From an uncultured Carboxylicivirga sp. (GTDB taxonomy: Bacteria > Bacteroidota > Bacteroidia > Bacteroidales > Marinilabiliaceae): a DNA stretch of 64,000 nucleotides. A model generated the notes under the pieces. The model made no database searches, was not told the origin of the DNA, and saw nothing but the letters and a program-made list of their open reading frames with translations. A program made the position numbers and the translations under genes. The DNA lies in the NCBI RefSeq assembly GCF_963668385.1, contig NZ_OY764327.1:682001-746000 (forward strand). The letters are read 5' to 3'. Positions within the stretch are counted from its first letter, which is position 1; the number at the start of each line of letters is the position of its first letter. Positions 24,488-34,661 of the stretch are shown piece after piece.

Positions 24488-25213
24488 TTAGTAGCCTCCG
24501 TTGCAAGTAGATTTACGTCTGAACATACTTACAGTAATATAAACTCCTGCAAAAGAAACCCAATCATTATTATGTGTCCAGGTGCTTTCACCGCCATAAG
24601 GATTTGATGGATCAATTTCTCCAGGCCCATCATAATCAAGATCATCCACAAATGTTTTTCGAAATGACCACTCTGCTCCAACTCTAACCCACTTATTTAC
24701 CTTATACTTTATTCCAGCACCGAATGGCAAAGATAATATAAAAGTTGGTTTAGAAGTAAGATTTTCATCATCACGATCAACTCTACTGTAAATCATTGTA
24801 CCTAAGCCAACTGAAATATATGGTGTAAAGTTAGTATTTGACAGATACTTATGATCATATGATAAAAAATTAAATTCTGCCTGAACAGATGCATCAGCAA
24901 TTGTTCGACTAAAATCATATTCAGGTCTTCCTATCTGCTGGTCGTCAGGCCGCAAATCTTTATAATTTAAATTCTCATCTGTATAATCGCCACTAATATT
25001 TCCCAAAATTAAAGAACCTTTAAATGCAATTCGATCGCTATATGCATATCGTCCAATACCTCCTATTGCTAAATGCGGTTTATAAAATTGTTTTGATGGA
25101 TTTAAATCGCCAAAATAATACGAAGTTCCTAAAAAACCACCTAACTCGATTCTATCCTGCGCGTACAATTTATTTCCTAGCATAAAAAAAATCACATGTA
25201 TACAAAGCAACAT
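24488..25213 (-). CDS. PorG-like outer-membrane beta-barrel protein (DUF6089)
   Basis: I start at ATG 25211-25213, giving the signal peptide MLLCIHVIFFMLGNKLYAQ; a GTG at 25291 would add 26 basic residues with no signal character. The mature part begins RIELGGFLGTSYYFGDLNPSKQFYKP, the hallmark of DUF6089/PorG proteins, and continues as an eight-strand-type barrel of about 220 residues. PorG is an outer-membrane component of the type IX secretion system in this phylum. The conserved spot before uppS-bamA supports the assignment. A plain structural barrel is the alternative. Confidence 0.8.
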   Translation of the reverse strand: MLLCIHVIFFMLGNKLYAQDRIELGGFLGTSYYFGDLNPSKQFYKPHLAIGGIGRYAYSDRIAFKGSLILGNISGDYTDENLNYKDLRPDDQQIGRPEYDFSRTIADASVQAEFNFLSYDHKYLSNTNFTPYISVGLGTMIYSRVDRDDENLTSKPTFILSLPFGAGIKYKVNKWVRVGAEWSFRKTFVDDLDYDGPGEIDPSNPYGGESTWTHNNDWVSFAGVYITVSMFRRKSTCNGGY

Positions 25214-25394
25214 TTTAGTGTTACTTCTAATGGAATTGAGTTTTACCCGAAAGTTAATATCCTTCACAAGTCGTTTTTTAACTCCTGTCACAAATGTATT
25301 ATTTAAATGATTACTACAAAGAATGTCTCAACCAAACGACAAAACATCTCAACTAATAAACGTTTTATTTCTATTTTATTGTCAAGTATTGTAA

Positions 25395-26273
25395 TTAATT
25401 CCGGCGATCAAGACCCCACATTAACTTATTACGGAGTGTAGTAAAAAAGGAATAATCAGGAAGTTTGATGACATTAATACTAAAATCTGCTTTTTTTACT
25501 TTAAGATGGACGGAATCTTCAAAAACCTCACTCCGCGAATCAAGCGCTGCTAAAAATTTAGTATCTCGTCCCTCTACCTTTAAAGTGATTTCCACATTAT
25601 TAGGTACTACCATCGGACGAACCGTTAAATTATGTGGTGCAATTGGTGTAATAACGAAATTATCGGCATCAGGATGGATAATAGGTCCACCAACGCTTAA
25701 AGAATAAGCAGTTGATCCAGTAGATGTTGCAATAATTAATCCATCAGCCCAATAGGAGTTGACAAACTCATTATTTATATATGTATGAATGGTAATCATT
25801 GAAGAACTATCACGTTTTACAACTGACAATTCGTTTAAGGCATAAGGATTATCTTTAAAGAATCGTCCATCGGTCTCGAGCGTCAATAAATCGAGTTGAT
25901 GAATTTCATACTCTCCGTTTACGATATTAATGATTGTATCTTCCATTTGATCCTGCGAAACATCAGCCAAAAAACCTAACCTTCCACTGTTAATACCCAC
26001 AATAGGAATACCAGTATTACGAACAAAACTAACTGCTTCTAGGAAAGTGCCATCGCCACCAATACTAAATACCTGATCTACTTTTGGCATTCCCGATGTA
26101 GCATCGAAAAATCCAGTAACCTCGGGTTGCATATTTACCTGCGATAAAAGAAACTCGTAAAAGGGCCTATAAATCACAACCTCTATTTGATTTCTCTTTA
26201 ATACATCAAAAAGCAATACACACGAATCGTAGAATGATTTATTAAATTGCTTTCCAAAAACAGCGATCTTCAT
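25395..26273 (-). CDS. nadK: NAD kinase
   Basis: Phosphorylates NAD to NADP. The 292-residue protein has the nucleotide-binding GGDGTFLEAV, the NELSVVKR segment, and DGLIIATSTGSTAYSLSVGGPIIHP. Length is normal for the bacterial type. It lies in the minus-strand block between the small Omp85 protein and the PorG-like gene, a common Bacteroidota synteny. No sign of a fused domain. Confidence 0.97.
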   Translation of the reverse strand: MKIAVFGKQFNKSFYDSCVLLFDVLKRNQIEVVIYRPFYEFLLSQVNMQPEVTGFFDATSGMPKVDQVFSIGGDGTFLEAVSFVRNTGIPIVGINSGRLGFLADVSQDQMEDTIINIVNGEYEIHQLDLLTLETDGRFFKDNPYALNELSVVKRDSSSMITIHTYINNEFVNSYWADGLIIATSTGSTAYSLSVGGPIIHPDADNFVITPIAPHNLTVRPMVVPNNVEITLKVEGRDTKFLAALDSRSEVFEDSVHLKVKKADFSINVIKLPDYSFFTTLRNKLMWGLDRRN

Positions 26274-26369
26274 CAGTTAAATTTTAATATTTGTGTTGTC
26301 TTCAATTCGAATATAATCAATTAATATTAGTAGCCGCAAAGCCACAATTAATACAAAGGTAAAGAAAGC

Positions 26370-27806
26370 TTACATTTCGAGATTAAAGTGAACAAAAAAA
26401 CCATGATATCCCAGTTTGTTAATCGAATAATTGAAGCTAAATACTTTATCGTAAAAAGTCACAAAATCAAGACCAACACCATAACCATACTGCCAACTGT
26501 TGACCATATCGTTTGTTACATCAGCATTGTTTTGCCATGCATATCCATTATCAAAAAATGCCTTTAGATAAAAGGCATAATGAACCTTTGCAAATTGAGT
26601 TAAGGGCATAAAACCGATTGACTTCACTTTAGGCTCCATTAGGGTGAAAATAAGTTTATTTTGAACCATCGCATTTCGTACACCATCAAGTACATAAAGC
26701 TCATAACCATTCATAAAACCCTTATAGCCTATACCTTGATTCAAAACATATGGAAGCTCATCACTACTCCCTAATCTGCCAACGAACTCCCCTCCCCAAT
26801 GCAGGCGTGACCCCAACTCAGCATATTGCTGAAAATGGGCTTTTAAACTCCAATCATTTAATTTCGAGTTAACCAAGCCCAGTCCAATTTTGGAAGCAGT
26901 AATATTCAAGGCTGTTCCTTGTAGTGGATATATCTTAGAATCACGTTTATCAAACTCATAATTATAGGAGAGGCTCAGATACTCCATTCTTGCATCTCCT
27001 TTTGTTAGGTAGTTTGGGTTAAATTCTACAATAGAATCTGATACATTATAGTCTTCGTAAGTAAGTTCCAATTTATGACGGTGATATAAATTACTTCGAA
27101 TGCCATAATTCAATGCTGCCTTTAAATAAAACTGAGCCAAATCATTATTAATAGTCATAAACACAGGCTGATTATCAATAGTTGCATAGGGCACTTTGTT
27201 AAAAGCTTTACCTGTAATTTCAGCTCCCCATCCTGTTTTTCGTTTATATTCAGGAGAATCGAACCTTAGAGTAAATTGAGTGGAAAAGCCAGTTTTAAAC
27301 CGAACTTTCAATAACTCCTTACGACCTCTAAAATTATCTCGTTTTAAGTAGATTCCGTAATTCATTCGAGACCAATCGCCACTAGCCAAAAAAGAACTCA
27401 GATTTCTATCGGTATGTTCAAAAATTGGAAAAACCCACCAATACCATCGTTCATCAACCTTTATTTGAAACACCATAGTACCATCTAATTGGTCGCTATA
27501 TGTTATTGTAACGAAATTAAAAAGGGATGTATTTAAGAGATTATCTCTGCTACGACTAATGAGTTGCCCTAATAGATTTGATTTAATTCTATCACCAGTT
27601 TTAAACTCTAATTCATTAAGGATGACACGTGGCTTGGTTACCTTGTTACCAGTAATAATTACTTGTCTAACAAGGACACTATCTTCTGTATTTATTTCTT
27701 CGCCATTCGTTTTTAGCTCCCGCCCATAAGCTTCAAATGAATACGTTGTCAGTATAATAAGCAATAAAATTACCAGTACCGACCTATCACCTTCATCTAC
27801 TTGCAT
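26370..27806 (-). CDS. Small Omp85-type outer-membrane protein (one POTRA plus barrel)
   Basis: The ATG at 27804-27806 is preferred; an in-frame TTG lies 9 bases upstream. After a hydrophobic leader (VLVILLLIILTTYSF) comes one POTRA-like domain (about residues 45-125, VRQVIITGNKVTKPRVILNE) and then a surface-antigen barrel that ends in a beta strand with aromatic residues. At 478 residues it is far shorter than BamA and has no FtsI-like or other extra domain. It resembles single-POTRA Omp85 proteins of unknown substrate. It sits 15 bases after the CBS gene. Confidence 0.8.
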   Translation of the reverse strand: MQVDEGDRSVLVILLLIILTTYSFEAYGRELKTNGEEINTEDSVLVRQVIITGNKVTKPRVILNELEFKTGDRIKSNLLGQLISRSRDNLLNTSLFNFVTITYSDQLDGTMVFQIKVDERWYWWVFPIFEHTDRNLSSFLASGDWSRMNYGIYLKRDNFRGRKELLKVRFKTGFSTQFTLRFDSPEYKRKTGWGAEITGKAFNKVPYATIDNQPVFMTINNDLAQFYLKAALNYGIRSNLYHRHKLELTYEDYNVSDSIVEFNPNYLTKGDARMEYLSLSYNYEFDKRDSKIYPLQGTALNITASKIGLGLVNSKLNDWSLKAHFQQYAELGSRLHWGGEFVGRLGSSDELPYVLNQGIGYKGFMNGYELYVLDGVRNAMVQNKLIFTLMEPKVKSIGFMPLTQFAKVHYAFYLKAFFDNGYAWQNNADVTNDMVNSWQYGYGVGLDFVTFYDKVFSFNYSINKLGYHGFFVHFNLEM

Positions 27807-27821
27807 AAACAGCAATTAATT

Positions 27822-28487
27822 TCACATACTCAAATATTTCATAAGTGAATCGTAGTTTTTCTTAACAGTTTCATCATACGAATCATTATCAACATACGTT
27901 GTTTTAACCTGATATCCATATCTATCAAATGCATTTAAAACAGGATCTAAATCGGTTCGATTCAACTTAATAGATATAGAATAACTATCTTCTGTCCCCA
28001 CTTGAGTTACATACAAGCTTAATATTTTTGCATCGGCATCTTCTACTATCCGAGCAATCTCAGATAAAGAATAATCGCGCATCTGAAGCTCTAATTCCAC
28101 AATTCCACCAGGAGTATGAGCTGCTATCAAATCAGCAAAACGCTGTAACAGCTGGCTTTGCGTTATTAATCCCAAATACTCCTCATTGGCATTTAAAACA
28201 GGTACAACTGTGAGTTGCAATCGCGACGCCAACTCTATCACATCATAAATGTGCTGATAATCGTACACATAAGGCTTAGCATACGATAAGGTATGATTGC
28301 CTAAGGGTTGATCTGCCTTATTTAAATCATAGATATCAACATCAGAAATAAGACCCAAAAACGACTTGTTATTAACAATAGGTAATTGCGACACCCTAAA
28401 TACCTCCATCCAGTTAATTGCATCTAATCCGGTATCGGAAGTTTTAAGCGAAGGAACCACATCTGATATTAATTCTTTTGCCAACAT
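27822..28487 (-). CDS. Tandem CBS-domain protein
   Basis: A 221-residue cytoplasmic protein with two CBS motifs (about residues 5-60 and 70-125; QLPIVNNKSFLGLISDVDIYD and VVPVLNANEEYLGLITQSQL). A C-terminal ACT-like segment of about 75 residues follows (LSLYVTQVGTEDSYSISIKLN). CBS pairs bind adenine nucleotides and act as energy sensors; the target is unknown. It heads the minus-strand envelope block, divergent from pdxJ, which is conserved in many Bacteroidota genomes. Confidence 0.85.
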   Translation of the reverse strand: MLAKELISDVVPSLKTSDTGLDAINWMEVFRVSQLPIVNNKSFLGLISDVDIYDLNKADQPLGNHTLSYAKPYVYDYQHIYDVIELASRLQLTVVPVLNANEEYLGLITQSQLLQRFADLIAAHTPGGIVELELQMRDYSLSEIARIVEDADAKILSLYVTQVGTEDSYSISIKLNRTDLDPVLNAFDRYGYQVKTTYVDNDSYDETVKKNYDSLMKYLSM

Positions 28488-28651
28488 AGGATAGTTTTAG
28501 AAATACTTTATAATTTTGTCAAATAATAAAACCCTATTACTAAATGGTTGTTTGCCTATTAAAAATACTTTTTATGTATTAAACAATCAACCCACACCAT
28601 AGTTTATTAAGTTTTTTTAACCACAAACGCATATTAATCAATAATTCAGAA

Positions 28652-29368
28652 ATGACAAAGCTGAGCGTTAATATTAACAAAATTGCTACCATAAGAAATT
28701 CTCGTGGTGGTAACATGCCAAACGTACTAAAAGCAGCTGTAGACGTACAGCAATTTGGAGGAGAAGGAGTAACCGTTCATCCACGCCCTGACGAGCGACA
28801 CATTCGTTATCAGGATGTTATTGACATTCGCCCAGTCATTACAACTGAGTTTAATATCGAAGGCTATCCATCGAAAGAATTTATTGATTTAGTACTAAAA
28901 GTAAAACCCCATCAAGTAACACTTGTACCTGATCCCCCAGAAGCACTTACTTCAAATGCTGGATGGGATACTGTAAATAACATGGAATTTTTACAAGATA
29001 TAATCGGACGATTTAGTGAAGCTGGAGTTCGCACATCAATCTTTATCGATACTGATTTAGAAAATATTAACAATGCAGTCAAAACAGGTACCGATCGCAT
29101 TGAGCTATATACCGAGCCTTATGCAACTAATTATCCAAAAAATAAGGAAGCAGCCATAGCCCCTTTTGTTGAAGCGGCTAATCTTGCCAATAAAATAGGA
29201 TTAAAAATAAATGCAGGTCACGACTTAAGCCTTGAAAATCTTCAATACTTCAACGAAAAAATACCTTTCTTAAAAGAAGTATCGATAGGTCATGCTTTAA
29301 TTTGCGATGCCTTATATTACGGTTTAGAACGAACAATTCACATGTATAAAGAGTTATTGGTAAAATAA
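28652..29368 (+). CDS. pdxJ: Pyridoxine 5'-phosphate synthase PdxJ
   Basis: Condenses aminoacetone phosphate derivative with DXP to pyridoxine phosphate. The 238-residue barrel starts [17 protein letters not shown] and has [17 protein letters not shown] and [14 protein letters not shown]. Length is normal. It is divergent from the CBS gene and is followed by a hydrolase after 6 bases. A TAATTTTG box at 28511-28518 fits the -7 consensus and may be its promoter, with a leader of about 125 bases. Confidence 0.97.
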   Translation: MTKLSVNINKIATIRNSRGGNMPNVLKAAVDVQQFGGEGVTVHPRPDERHIRYQDVIDIRPVITTEFNIEGYPSKEFIDLVLKVKPHQVTLVPDPPEALTSNAGWDTVNNMEFLQDIIGRFSEAGVRTSIFIDTDLENINNAVKTGTDRIELYTEPYATNYPKNKEAAIAPFVEAANLANKIGLKINAGHDLSLENLQYFNEKIPFLKEVSIGHALICDALYYGLERTIHMYKELLVK

Positions 29369-29374
29369 TTTTTC

Positions 29375-30181
29375 ATGAAACTCTTTTACAGAGAATACGG
29401 ATCACAAGGCCCCATACTTATCATTTTGCATGGTTTGTATGGGTCTTCTGATAATTGGGTAAGCATTGCCCGCATGTTACAAAACGATTACCACGTATAT
29501 CTTATCGATCAACGTAATCATGGTCAGTCACCACATAGTTTAGAAATGAATTATGAGGTAATGGCGAATGATCTTTTTGAGTTTTTTCAAGATAAAGGAA
29601 TAGAAAAAGCACATCTTGCTGGTCACTCCATGGGAGGTAAAACCGTAATGAGGTTTGCACTTAATCATCCCGATTTAATTGATAAGTTAATCGTATTGGA
29701 TATTGCTCCTAAATCATACGCCTCTTATAGTAACTATGGAGAAATCACCAACAACCATGCATTGATTATTGACTCTCTGCTAAAAATCAATTACGAAAAT
29801 GCCCAAAGTCGTACTGATATTGATAAACAGTTAGCTCAATATCTCCCATCAAAAACGTTGCGTCAGTTTTTATTGAAAAACATGGAACGCACAAAAGATG
29901 GTAATTATCACTGGAAGTTGAATATTCCCGTTTTAAGAGATAATCTTGAGAACATTATGAATGGTTTTGATGATGTTGATCCCGAAACAAATCATATTAA
30001 CACACCAACAATTGTTATCAGAGGTGAAAAATCGGGCTATGTAAAGGATGAAGACACACTGATTATCCATAAATATTTCAAACAAGCCGAAGTTGTAACA
30101 CTACCCAATGCCGGTCATTGGCTTCATGCCGAACAACCCGAATTACTAGTAAAAACGCTGGCTTACTTTCTACTGGATTAA
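29375..30181 (+). CDS. Alpha/beta hydrolase, YbfF-like
   Basis: A 268-residue alpha/beta-hydrolase with LHGLYGSSDNW (oxyanion), nucleophile Ser in AGHSMGGKTVM at about residue 87, an acid in the VIRGEKSGYV region, and catalytic His in NAGHWLHAEQP. By arrangement it resembles YbfF-type esterases that act on acyl-CoA or short esters; the substrate is not known. It probably forms a two-gene unit with pdxJ (6-base gap). Its stop codon overlaps the convergent exonuclease gene by 4 bases. Confidence 0.88.
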   Translation: MKLFYREYGSQGPILIILHGLYGSSDNWVSIARMLQNDYHVYLIDQRNHGQSPHSLEMNYEVMANDLFEFFQDKGIEKAHLAGHSMGGKTVMRFALNHPDLIDKLIVLDIAPKSYASYSNYGEITNNHALIIDSLLKINYENAQSRTDIDKQLAQYLPSKTLRQFLLKNMERTKDGNYHWKLNIPVLRDNLENIMNGFDDVDPETNHINTPTIVIRGEKSGYVKDEDTLIIHKYFKQAEVVTLPNAGHWLHAEQPELLVKTLAYFLLD

Positions 30182-30897
30182 AGTGCTAATTCAATAGCAT
30201 CTTCCTCAATTAATGGTTCTCCTTTAAACCGTAAGAATAACTGAGCTGTTGCTAATACATCTTTTTCGCAATAGCGAGCAATGCGCTCTATATCTTTTTC
30301 TTCGTAAAAAACACGCGCAACTTCACTACCATCAATATCATCTTTGGGCGATGGAATATCAAAAATAGTTGTTAGCAGATTTAACGAGGTATAATGTTTA
30401 TAATCGCCAAATTTCCATAAATCAAGTGTATCTAAAAACTTGACTTCCCATGGTTTTTTACCTGCAACATCTAATACTGCAGGCAACTTAATTCCATGAA
30501 TTAACATTCGGCGAGCAATAAATGGAAAATCAAATTCCTTGGCATTATGCCCACACATATTGCGTGTAGGTTTTGACATAAAATGCTCTAAGGTTTGTTT
30601 GAATTCAGTCAATAACAATTGCTCATCCTCACCTGCAAATGACTTTAAACGAAAGATACGTTGTCCATCTCGATGAGCTAATACTCCAATGGAAATACAA
30701 ACAATCTTTCCGAATTCAGCATAAATGCCAGCACGTTCATAAACGTCACCAGCACTTTCCTCATCTTTTCTAAAATAAGCCGATTTTTTATCCCACAAAT
30801 CCCTCAACGCGGGCTTAACCATATCAAACGAAGGTTGATCAGGAACTGTTTCTATATCTAAAAACAGGATATCCTCGGTACGAACATGGTCAAGCAT
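30178..30897 (-). CDS. DEDD-type 3'-5' exonuclease (PolB-like family)
   Basis: A 239-residue ribonuclease-H-fold exonuclease. The DEDD residues appear as LFLDIETVPDQ, CGHNAKEFDFPFIARR, and YCEKDVLATAQLF near residue 215. This is the family often labelled predicted PolB-associated 3'-5' exonuclease and is common in Bacteroidota. Substrate and role are not established. The gene converges on the alpha/beta hydrolase and overlaps it by 4 bases; it starts 12 bases from the udk stop. Confidence 0.85.
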   Translation of the reverse strand: MLDHVRTEDILFLDIETVPDQPSFDMVKPALRDLWDKKSAYFRKDEESAGDVYERAGIYAEFGKIVCISIGVLAHRDGQRIFRLKSFAGEDEQLLLTEFKQTLEHFMSKPTRNMCGHNAKEFDFPFIARRMLIHGIKLPAVLDVAGKKPWEVKFLDTLDLWKFGDYKHYTSLNLLTTIFDIPSPKDDIDGSEVARVFYEEKDIERIARYCEKDVLATAQLFLRFKGEPLIEEDAIELAL

Positions 30898-30909
30898 AGG
30901 CAGTATTTT

Positions 30910-31527
30910 TTAATTAAAACACGATAGATTGCGTTCAATAAAGTTAGTTAAAATATCGATAGCAATATGATTATTTCCTCCCTGCGGAACAATCAAATCG
31001 GCATAACGCTTAGTAGGCTCAATAAACTGTAAATGCATAGGTTTTACCGTATCTCCATAACGCTGTAATACCTTATCAACAGTACGGCCGCGCTCTTCAA
31101 TATCACGCTGGATCACCCTTGATAAGCGATCATCAGCTTCTGCATCCACAAAAACTTTTAAATCCATCAATTCACGTAGTCGCTCATTTCCTAGAATCAA
31201 GATTCCTTCAACAATTACAACATCGCGCGGTAAAACGGTAATGGTTTCTTCTGAACGCGTACATGTTAAATATGAATAAATAGGCTGCTCAATTGCATTC
31301 CCCTTTTTTAATTCAGCCAAATGATCGTACAACAAATCAAATTCAATAGCATTCGGATGGTCAAAATTTATTTTTTGACGTTCTTCCAACGAAATATGCT
31401 TATTATCTTTATAATATGAATCCTGTGGCAAAACAGCCACCTCGTCTTTAGGTAAACGTTCTATGATTTTACGTACCACAGTTGTTTTTCCTGAACCTGT
31501 CCCTCCGGCAATACCAATTATCAGCAT
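30910..31527 (-). CDS. udk: Uridine kinase
   Basis: Phosphorylates uridine and cytidine in pyrimidine salvage. I use ATG 31525-31527 (MLIIGIAGGTGSGKTTVV), which puts the Walker A motif directly at the N-terminus as in the family; an ATG at 31599 would overlap the divergent Dabb gene and add a hydrophobic leader. The QDSYYKD motif and DVVIVEGILIL are present. The protein is 205 residues, normal length. It is divergent from the Dabb gene. Confidence 0.95.
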   Translation of the reverse strand: MLIIGIAGGTGSGKTTVVRKIIERLPKDEVAVLPQDSYYKDNKHISLEERQKINFDHPNAIEFDLLYDHLAELKKGNAIEQPIYSYLTCTRSEETITVLPRDVVIVEGILILGNERLRELMDLKVFVDAEADDRLSRVIQRDIEERGRTVDKVLQRYGDTVKPMHLQFIEPTKRYADLIVPQGGNNHIAIDILTNFIERNLSCFN

Positions 31528-31585
31528 TTTTATACTTTTGCTATGTATTATAATTAAGACTACAAAACTACTAAAAATAATGACT

Positions 31586-31876
31586 ATGATTAAGCACATT
31601 GTTCTGTTTCAAGTGAAACCAATTGATAATAAAGAAAGCAAACTACAGGAAATTAAAGAAGGCTTATTAGGTTTGAAAGAAAAAGTAAGCGTTTTAAAAT
31701 CGATTGAAGTGGGATTAAACTGTAATCCGGCTGAAAAATTCGACATCGCTCTTACTACAACTTTCGATAATATGGAAGATTTGGAAACCTATGCTAAACA
31801 CCCCGATCATTTAGCTGTTGGAAAAGTACTTCGCGAAGTTTTAGAAGCCAGATCGTGTGTTGATTATGAGTACTAG
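31586..31876 (+). CDS. Dabb-domain (stress-responsive A/B barrel) protein
   Basis: A 96-residue ferredoxin-fold dimeric barrel protein. It begins MIKHIVLFQVK and continues to EVGLNCNPAEKFDIALTTTFDNMEDLETYAKHPDHL, the standard Dabb pattern, with the HPDH segment typical of the family. An ATG two codons upstream (31580) is possible; longer starts run into udk. The biochemical function is unknown in bacteria. It ends 10 bases before a bidirectional terminator shared with lysA. Confidence 0.88.
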   Translation: MIKHIVLFQVKPIDNKESKLQEIKEGLLGLKEKVSVLKSIEVGLNCNPAEKFDIALTTTFDNMEDLETYAKHPDHLAVGKVLREVLEARSCVDYEY

Positions 31877-31882
31877 AAAAAG

Positions 31883-31916
31883 AAAAAGCGCGTGAATCAA
31901 TCACGCGCTATATAAT
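31883..31916. terminator. Bidirectional terminator between the Dabb gene and lysA
   Basis: Perfect 9-bp stem AGCGCGTGA/TCACGCGCT (31887-31895 with 31901-31909), loop ATCAA, with an A-run on the left (U-run for the minus strand) and a T-rich tract on the right. It serves the convergent genes. Confidence 0.85.
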
Positions 31917-31936
31917 TTTAACTTTTTTACTTAAGC

Positions 31937-33091
31937 TTAAATGCTGTCAGAATAATATGCTTGAGGCAATGTTCGTAAGTTATACTGATTAGCCATTACC
32001 TCGCCATATGCACCGGCTGAACGAAGGGCAATTAAATCACCACGTTTTGTTTTTGGTAAACTAACCGCTTTACCAAAGCAATCGCTCGATTCACAAATGG
32101 GGCCTACCACATCATACTTCTCTTCCTCTCCCGTAGAAGTCAAGTTTTCAATTTTATGGTATGCCTGATACAATGCAGGACGAATAAGATCGCTCATTCC
32201 CGCATCAACTATTGCAAAGTTTGTTTGAACACCTTCTTTGATGTACAAAACTTTTGTAAGTAACGAAGCACATTGTCCCACCAATGATCTACCTAATTCG
32301 AAATGTAATTCCTGACCTGGCATCAACTCCATCAATTCATCGAAAAGAGCAAAATAACTTTTAAAATCAGGGATAGATTGCTCATCAGGCTCTTCGTAAC
32401 TAATCCCTAGGCCACCACCTACATTTACAACTTTAGGCATTATTTGCTGCGATACAAACCATTTCTGAAGCTCATTTACCCTAACACATAACTCTCTGAA
32501 AGATTGCAAATCTGTTATTTGCGATCCGATATGAAAATGAATTCCTTCTAACTCAACATTGGTAAGTTCAGCAAGTTTTTTAACTACTTTTTCGAGATCC
32601 CACTGATTGATACCAAACTTATTTTCGTTTAATCCGGTTGTGATATAATGATGAGTATTGGCATTTACGTTCGGATTAATACGCAAAGCAACCTTAGCCA
32701 CTTTTCCTTTTTTACCTGCTAATTCATCAATAATTTCGAGCTCAGGAATAGACTCAACGTTGAAACAAGCAATATTATTATCCAATCCTAAGTTGATTTC
32801 CCAATCAGCTTTTCCAACACCGGCAAAAACAACCCCTTCTGAAGAGAATCCACAATCGATGGCTTTCTGCACTTCGGCTCCACTCACACAATCTGCACCA
32901 AAACCTTTACTTTCAATAGCCTTTAGTATTCGATCATTGGCATTAGCCTTTACAGCATAATGCACTTTGAAACCATACCTACCAGCTTCGGTTGCAACAG
33001 CATCCAAAGTAGCATTCAACAACTCCATATCATAAAAATAAAATGGAGTATTTATGTTATTCAAGGTTTTAACCGGAAAATTAAATTTCAT
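31937..33091 (-). CDS. lysA: Diaminopimelate decarboxylase LysA
   Basis: PLP enzyme for the last step of lysine synthesis, meso-DAP to lysine. The 384-residue protein has the PLP lysine in VHYAVKANAND, HFHIGSQI, NVGGGLGI, and the C-terminal CESSDCFGK with the active-site cysteine across the dimer. Length is normal. It follows lysC by 8 bases, forming a lysine operon that ends at the terminator on its left. Confidence 0.96.
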   Translation of the reverse strand: MKFNFPVKTLNNINTPFYFYDMELLNATLDAVATEAGRYGFKVHYAVKANANDRILKAIESKGFGADCVSGAEVQKAIDCGFSSEGVVFAGVGKADWEINLGLDNNIACFNVESIPELEIIDELAGKKGKVAKVALRINPNVNANTHHYITTGLNENKFGINQWDLEKVVKKLAELTNVELEGIHFHIGSQITDLQSFRELCVRVNELQKWFVSQQIMPKVVNVGGGLGISYEEPDEQSIPDFKSYFALFDELMELMPGQELHFELGRSLVGQCASLLTKVLYIKEGVQTNFAIVDAGMSDLIRPALYQAYHKIENLTSTGEEEKYDVVGPICESSDCFGKAVSLPKTKRGDLIALRSAGAYGEVMANQYNLRTLPQAYYSDSI

Positions 33092-33099
33092 CCTTCCTC

Positions 33100-34413
33100 T
33101 TAATTAAATAAATTATCACTCAACAGGTTTAAAGCCCTCTTTTTATCTTGTGCATTAATCAATATCGATACGTTATAATTACTTCCTCCGTACGAAATCA
33201 TTCTAATAGAAATATCTTTTAAAGCATCAAATATTTTATTAGCATACCCTTTATTTTCAGCTACTAGATCTCCAACTACACATATTATAACCTGATCGCT
33301 ATCAACTTCAACAGTACCATATTTTTTTAGATCGGTTACAATCTCATCCAAATGCTTATTTTCATCAATCGTAACCGAAACACCAACCTCTGAGGTTGTA
33401 ATCATATCAATAGGAGTTTTATAGCTCTCGAATATCTCAAATACTTTTCTAAGAAATCCGTATGCCAATAACATTCGTCCCGACTTGATTTTAATGGCTG
33501 TTATTCCATCTTTTGCAGCAATAGCTGCCATACGATGCTTACGCTGATGAGACGAAATCAATGTACCTCTTGCATCGGGCTGCATTGTATTTAATAGATG
33601 AACCGGAATATTAGCCAATTTAGCAGGCAATACACTTGTTGGATGCAGAATTTTAGCTCCAAAATAAGCTAGCTCAGCAGCTTCATCATACGATAGTTCC
33701 TCAATTGATTTTGTATTTTCAACAAATCGAGGATCGTTGTTATGCATACCATCAATATCTGTCCATATCTCTATCTCTTCCGCATTACAAGCCGCACCTA
33801 TCAACGATGCTGAATAGTCACTTCCTCCTCGTTGTAAATTATCAACTTCGCCAAAAGCATTTCTACAAATATAACCTTGTGTTATAAAAATAGTTTTATC
33901 CTTATGCTGATCCAAAATATTTACTAAGTGCTCTTTTATATAAGCATTGTCTGGCTCATTATTTTTATCAGTTCTCATAAAATCGAGAGCAGGCAACAAA
34001 ACTGAATCTTTTCCAGCCTCCTCAAGATAATAATGAAACATGGCTGTTGAAATTAACTCGCCTTGTGCCAATATTGTTTTCTCCTCGAAAACTGTAAACA
34101 TATCAATAGTAAACGACTTCAGATATTCAAAATGAGACTTAATCAACTCAACACCTTTCTGCTTATATTCATCTGTTGAATATAAAGCTTCCACTTCTGC
34201 ATAATACTTCTGCTCCAGTTGATTAATTACTTCATTGGCACCTTCATGGTTCTTCTTATATAAATAATTGGCTATTTCAACCAAACCATTCGTTGTTCCA
34301 GACATGGCTGATAAAACCACAATCTTCCTTCGTTCATCAGAAACAAGATCAGCCACTTCTTTCATGCGCTTTGCTGACCCAACCGATGTTCCACCAAATT
34401 TGAGTACTCTCAT
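33100..34413 (-). CDS. lysC: Aspartate kinase
   Basis: Phosphorylates aspartate, the first step to lysine, threonine and methionine. The 437-residue protein has the kinase motif VLKFGGTSVGSAKRM at the N-terminus, GGSDYSASLIGAA, and two C-terminal ACT domains (about residues 300-437) that usually bind lysine for feedback. It is monofunctional, without a homoserine dehydrogenase fusion. Adjacency to lysA suggests the lysine-specific isozyme. A TAGTTTTG box at 34459-34466 on the minus strand is a candidate promoter. Confidence 0.95.
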   Translation of the reverse strand: MRVLKFGGTSVGSAKRMKEVADLVSDERRKIVVLSAMSGTTNGLVEIANYLYKKNHEGANEVINQLEQKYYAEVEALYSTDEYKQKGVELIKSHFEYLKSFTIDMFTVFEEKTILAQGELISTAMFHYYLEEAGKDSVLLPALDFMRTDKNNEPDNAYIKEHLVNILDQHKDKTIFITQGYICRNAFGEVDNLQRGGSDYSASLIGAACNAEEIEIWTDIDGMHNNDPRFVENTKSIEELSYDEAAELAYFGAKILHPTSVLPAKLANIPVHLLNTMQPDARGTLISSHQRKHRMAAIAAKDGITAIKIKSGRMLLAYGFLRKVFEIFESYKTPIDMITTSEVGVSVTIDENKHLDEIVTDLKKYGTVEVDSDQVIICVVGDLVAENKGYANKIFDALKDISIRMISYGGSNYNVSILINAQDKKRALNLLSDNLFN

Positions 34414-34595
34414 TGCTTTACTATCTTAAATTTTTCGCTCCTAGTTAAATAAGCATTACAAAACTAATATAAATAGCTGTATTACCTTCGTATATTTTGT
34501 TAATATTTTCACATATTTTGAATATATTAACTACAAAGAGATATATTTAACCAAATACACACAACAAAATTGACAGGCGAGTAAATTATAACAAT

Positions 34596-34622
34596 AAAAA
34601 ATCCGGCATTGACATACCGGAT
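34596..34622 (-). terminator. Terminator downstream of manA
   Basis: ATCCGG (34601-34606) pairs with CCGGAT (34617-34622); the A-run just left of it (34596-34601) gives a U-run on the minus strand. The stem is short. The remaining 34414-34595 stretch is AT-rich and contains only a candidate lysC promoter. Confidence 0.6.
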
Positions 34623-34661
34623 CTATATTTATACCTCAATGCTTATTGAGTTTCTTATTTC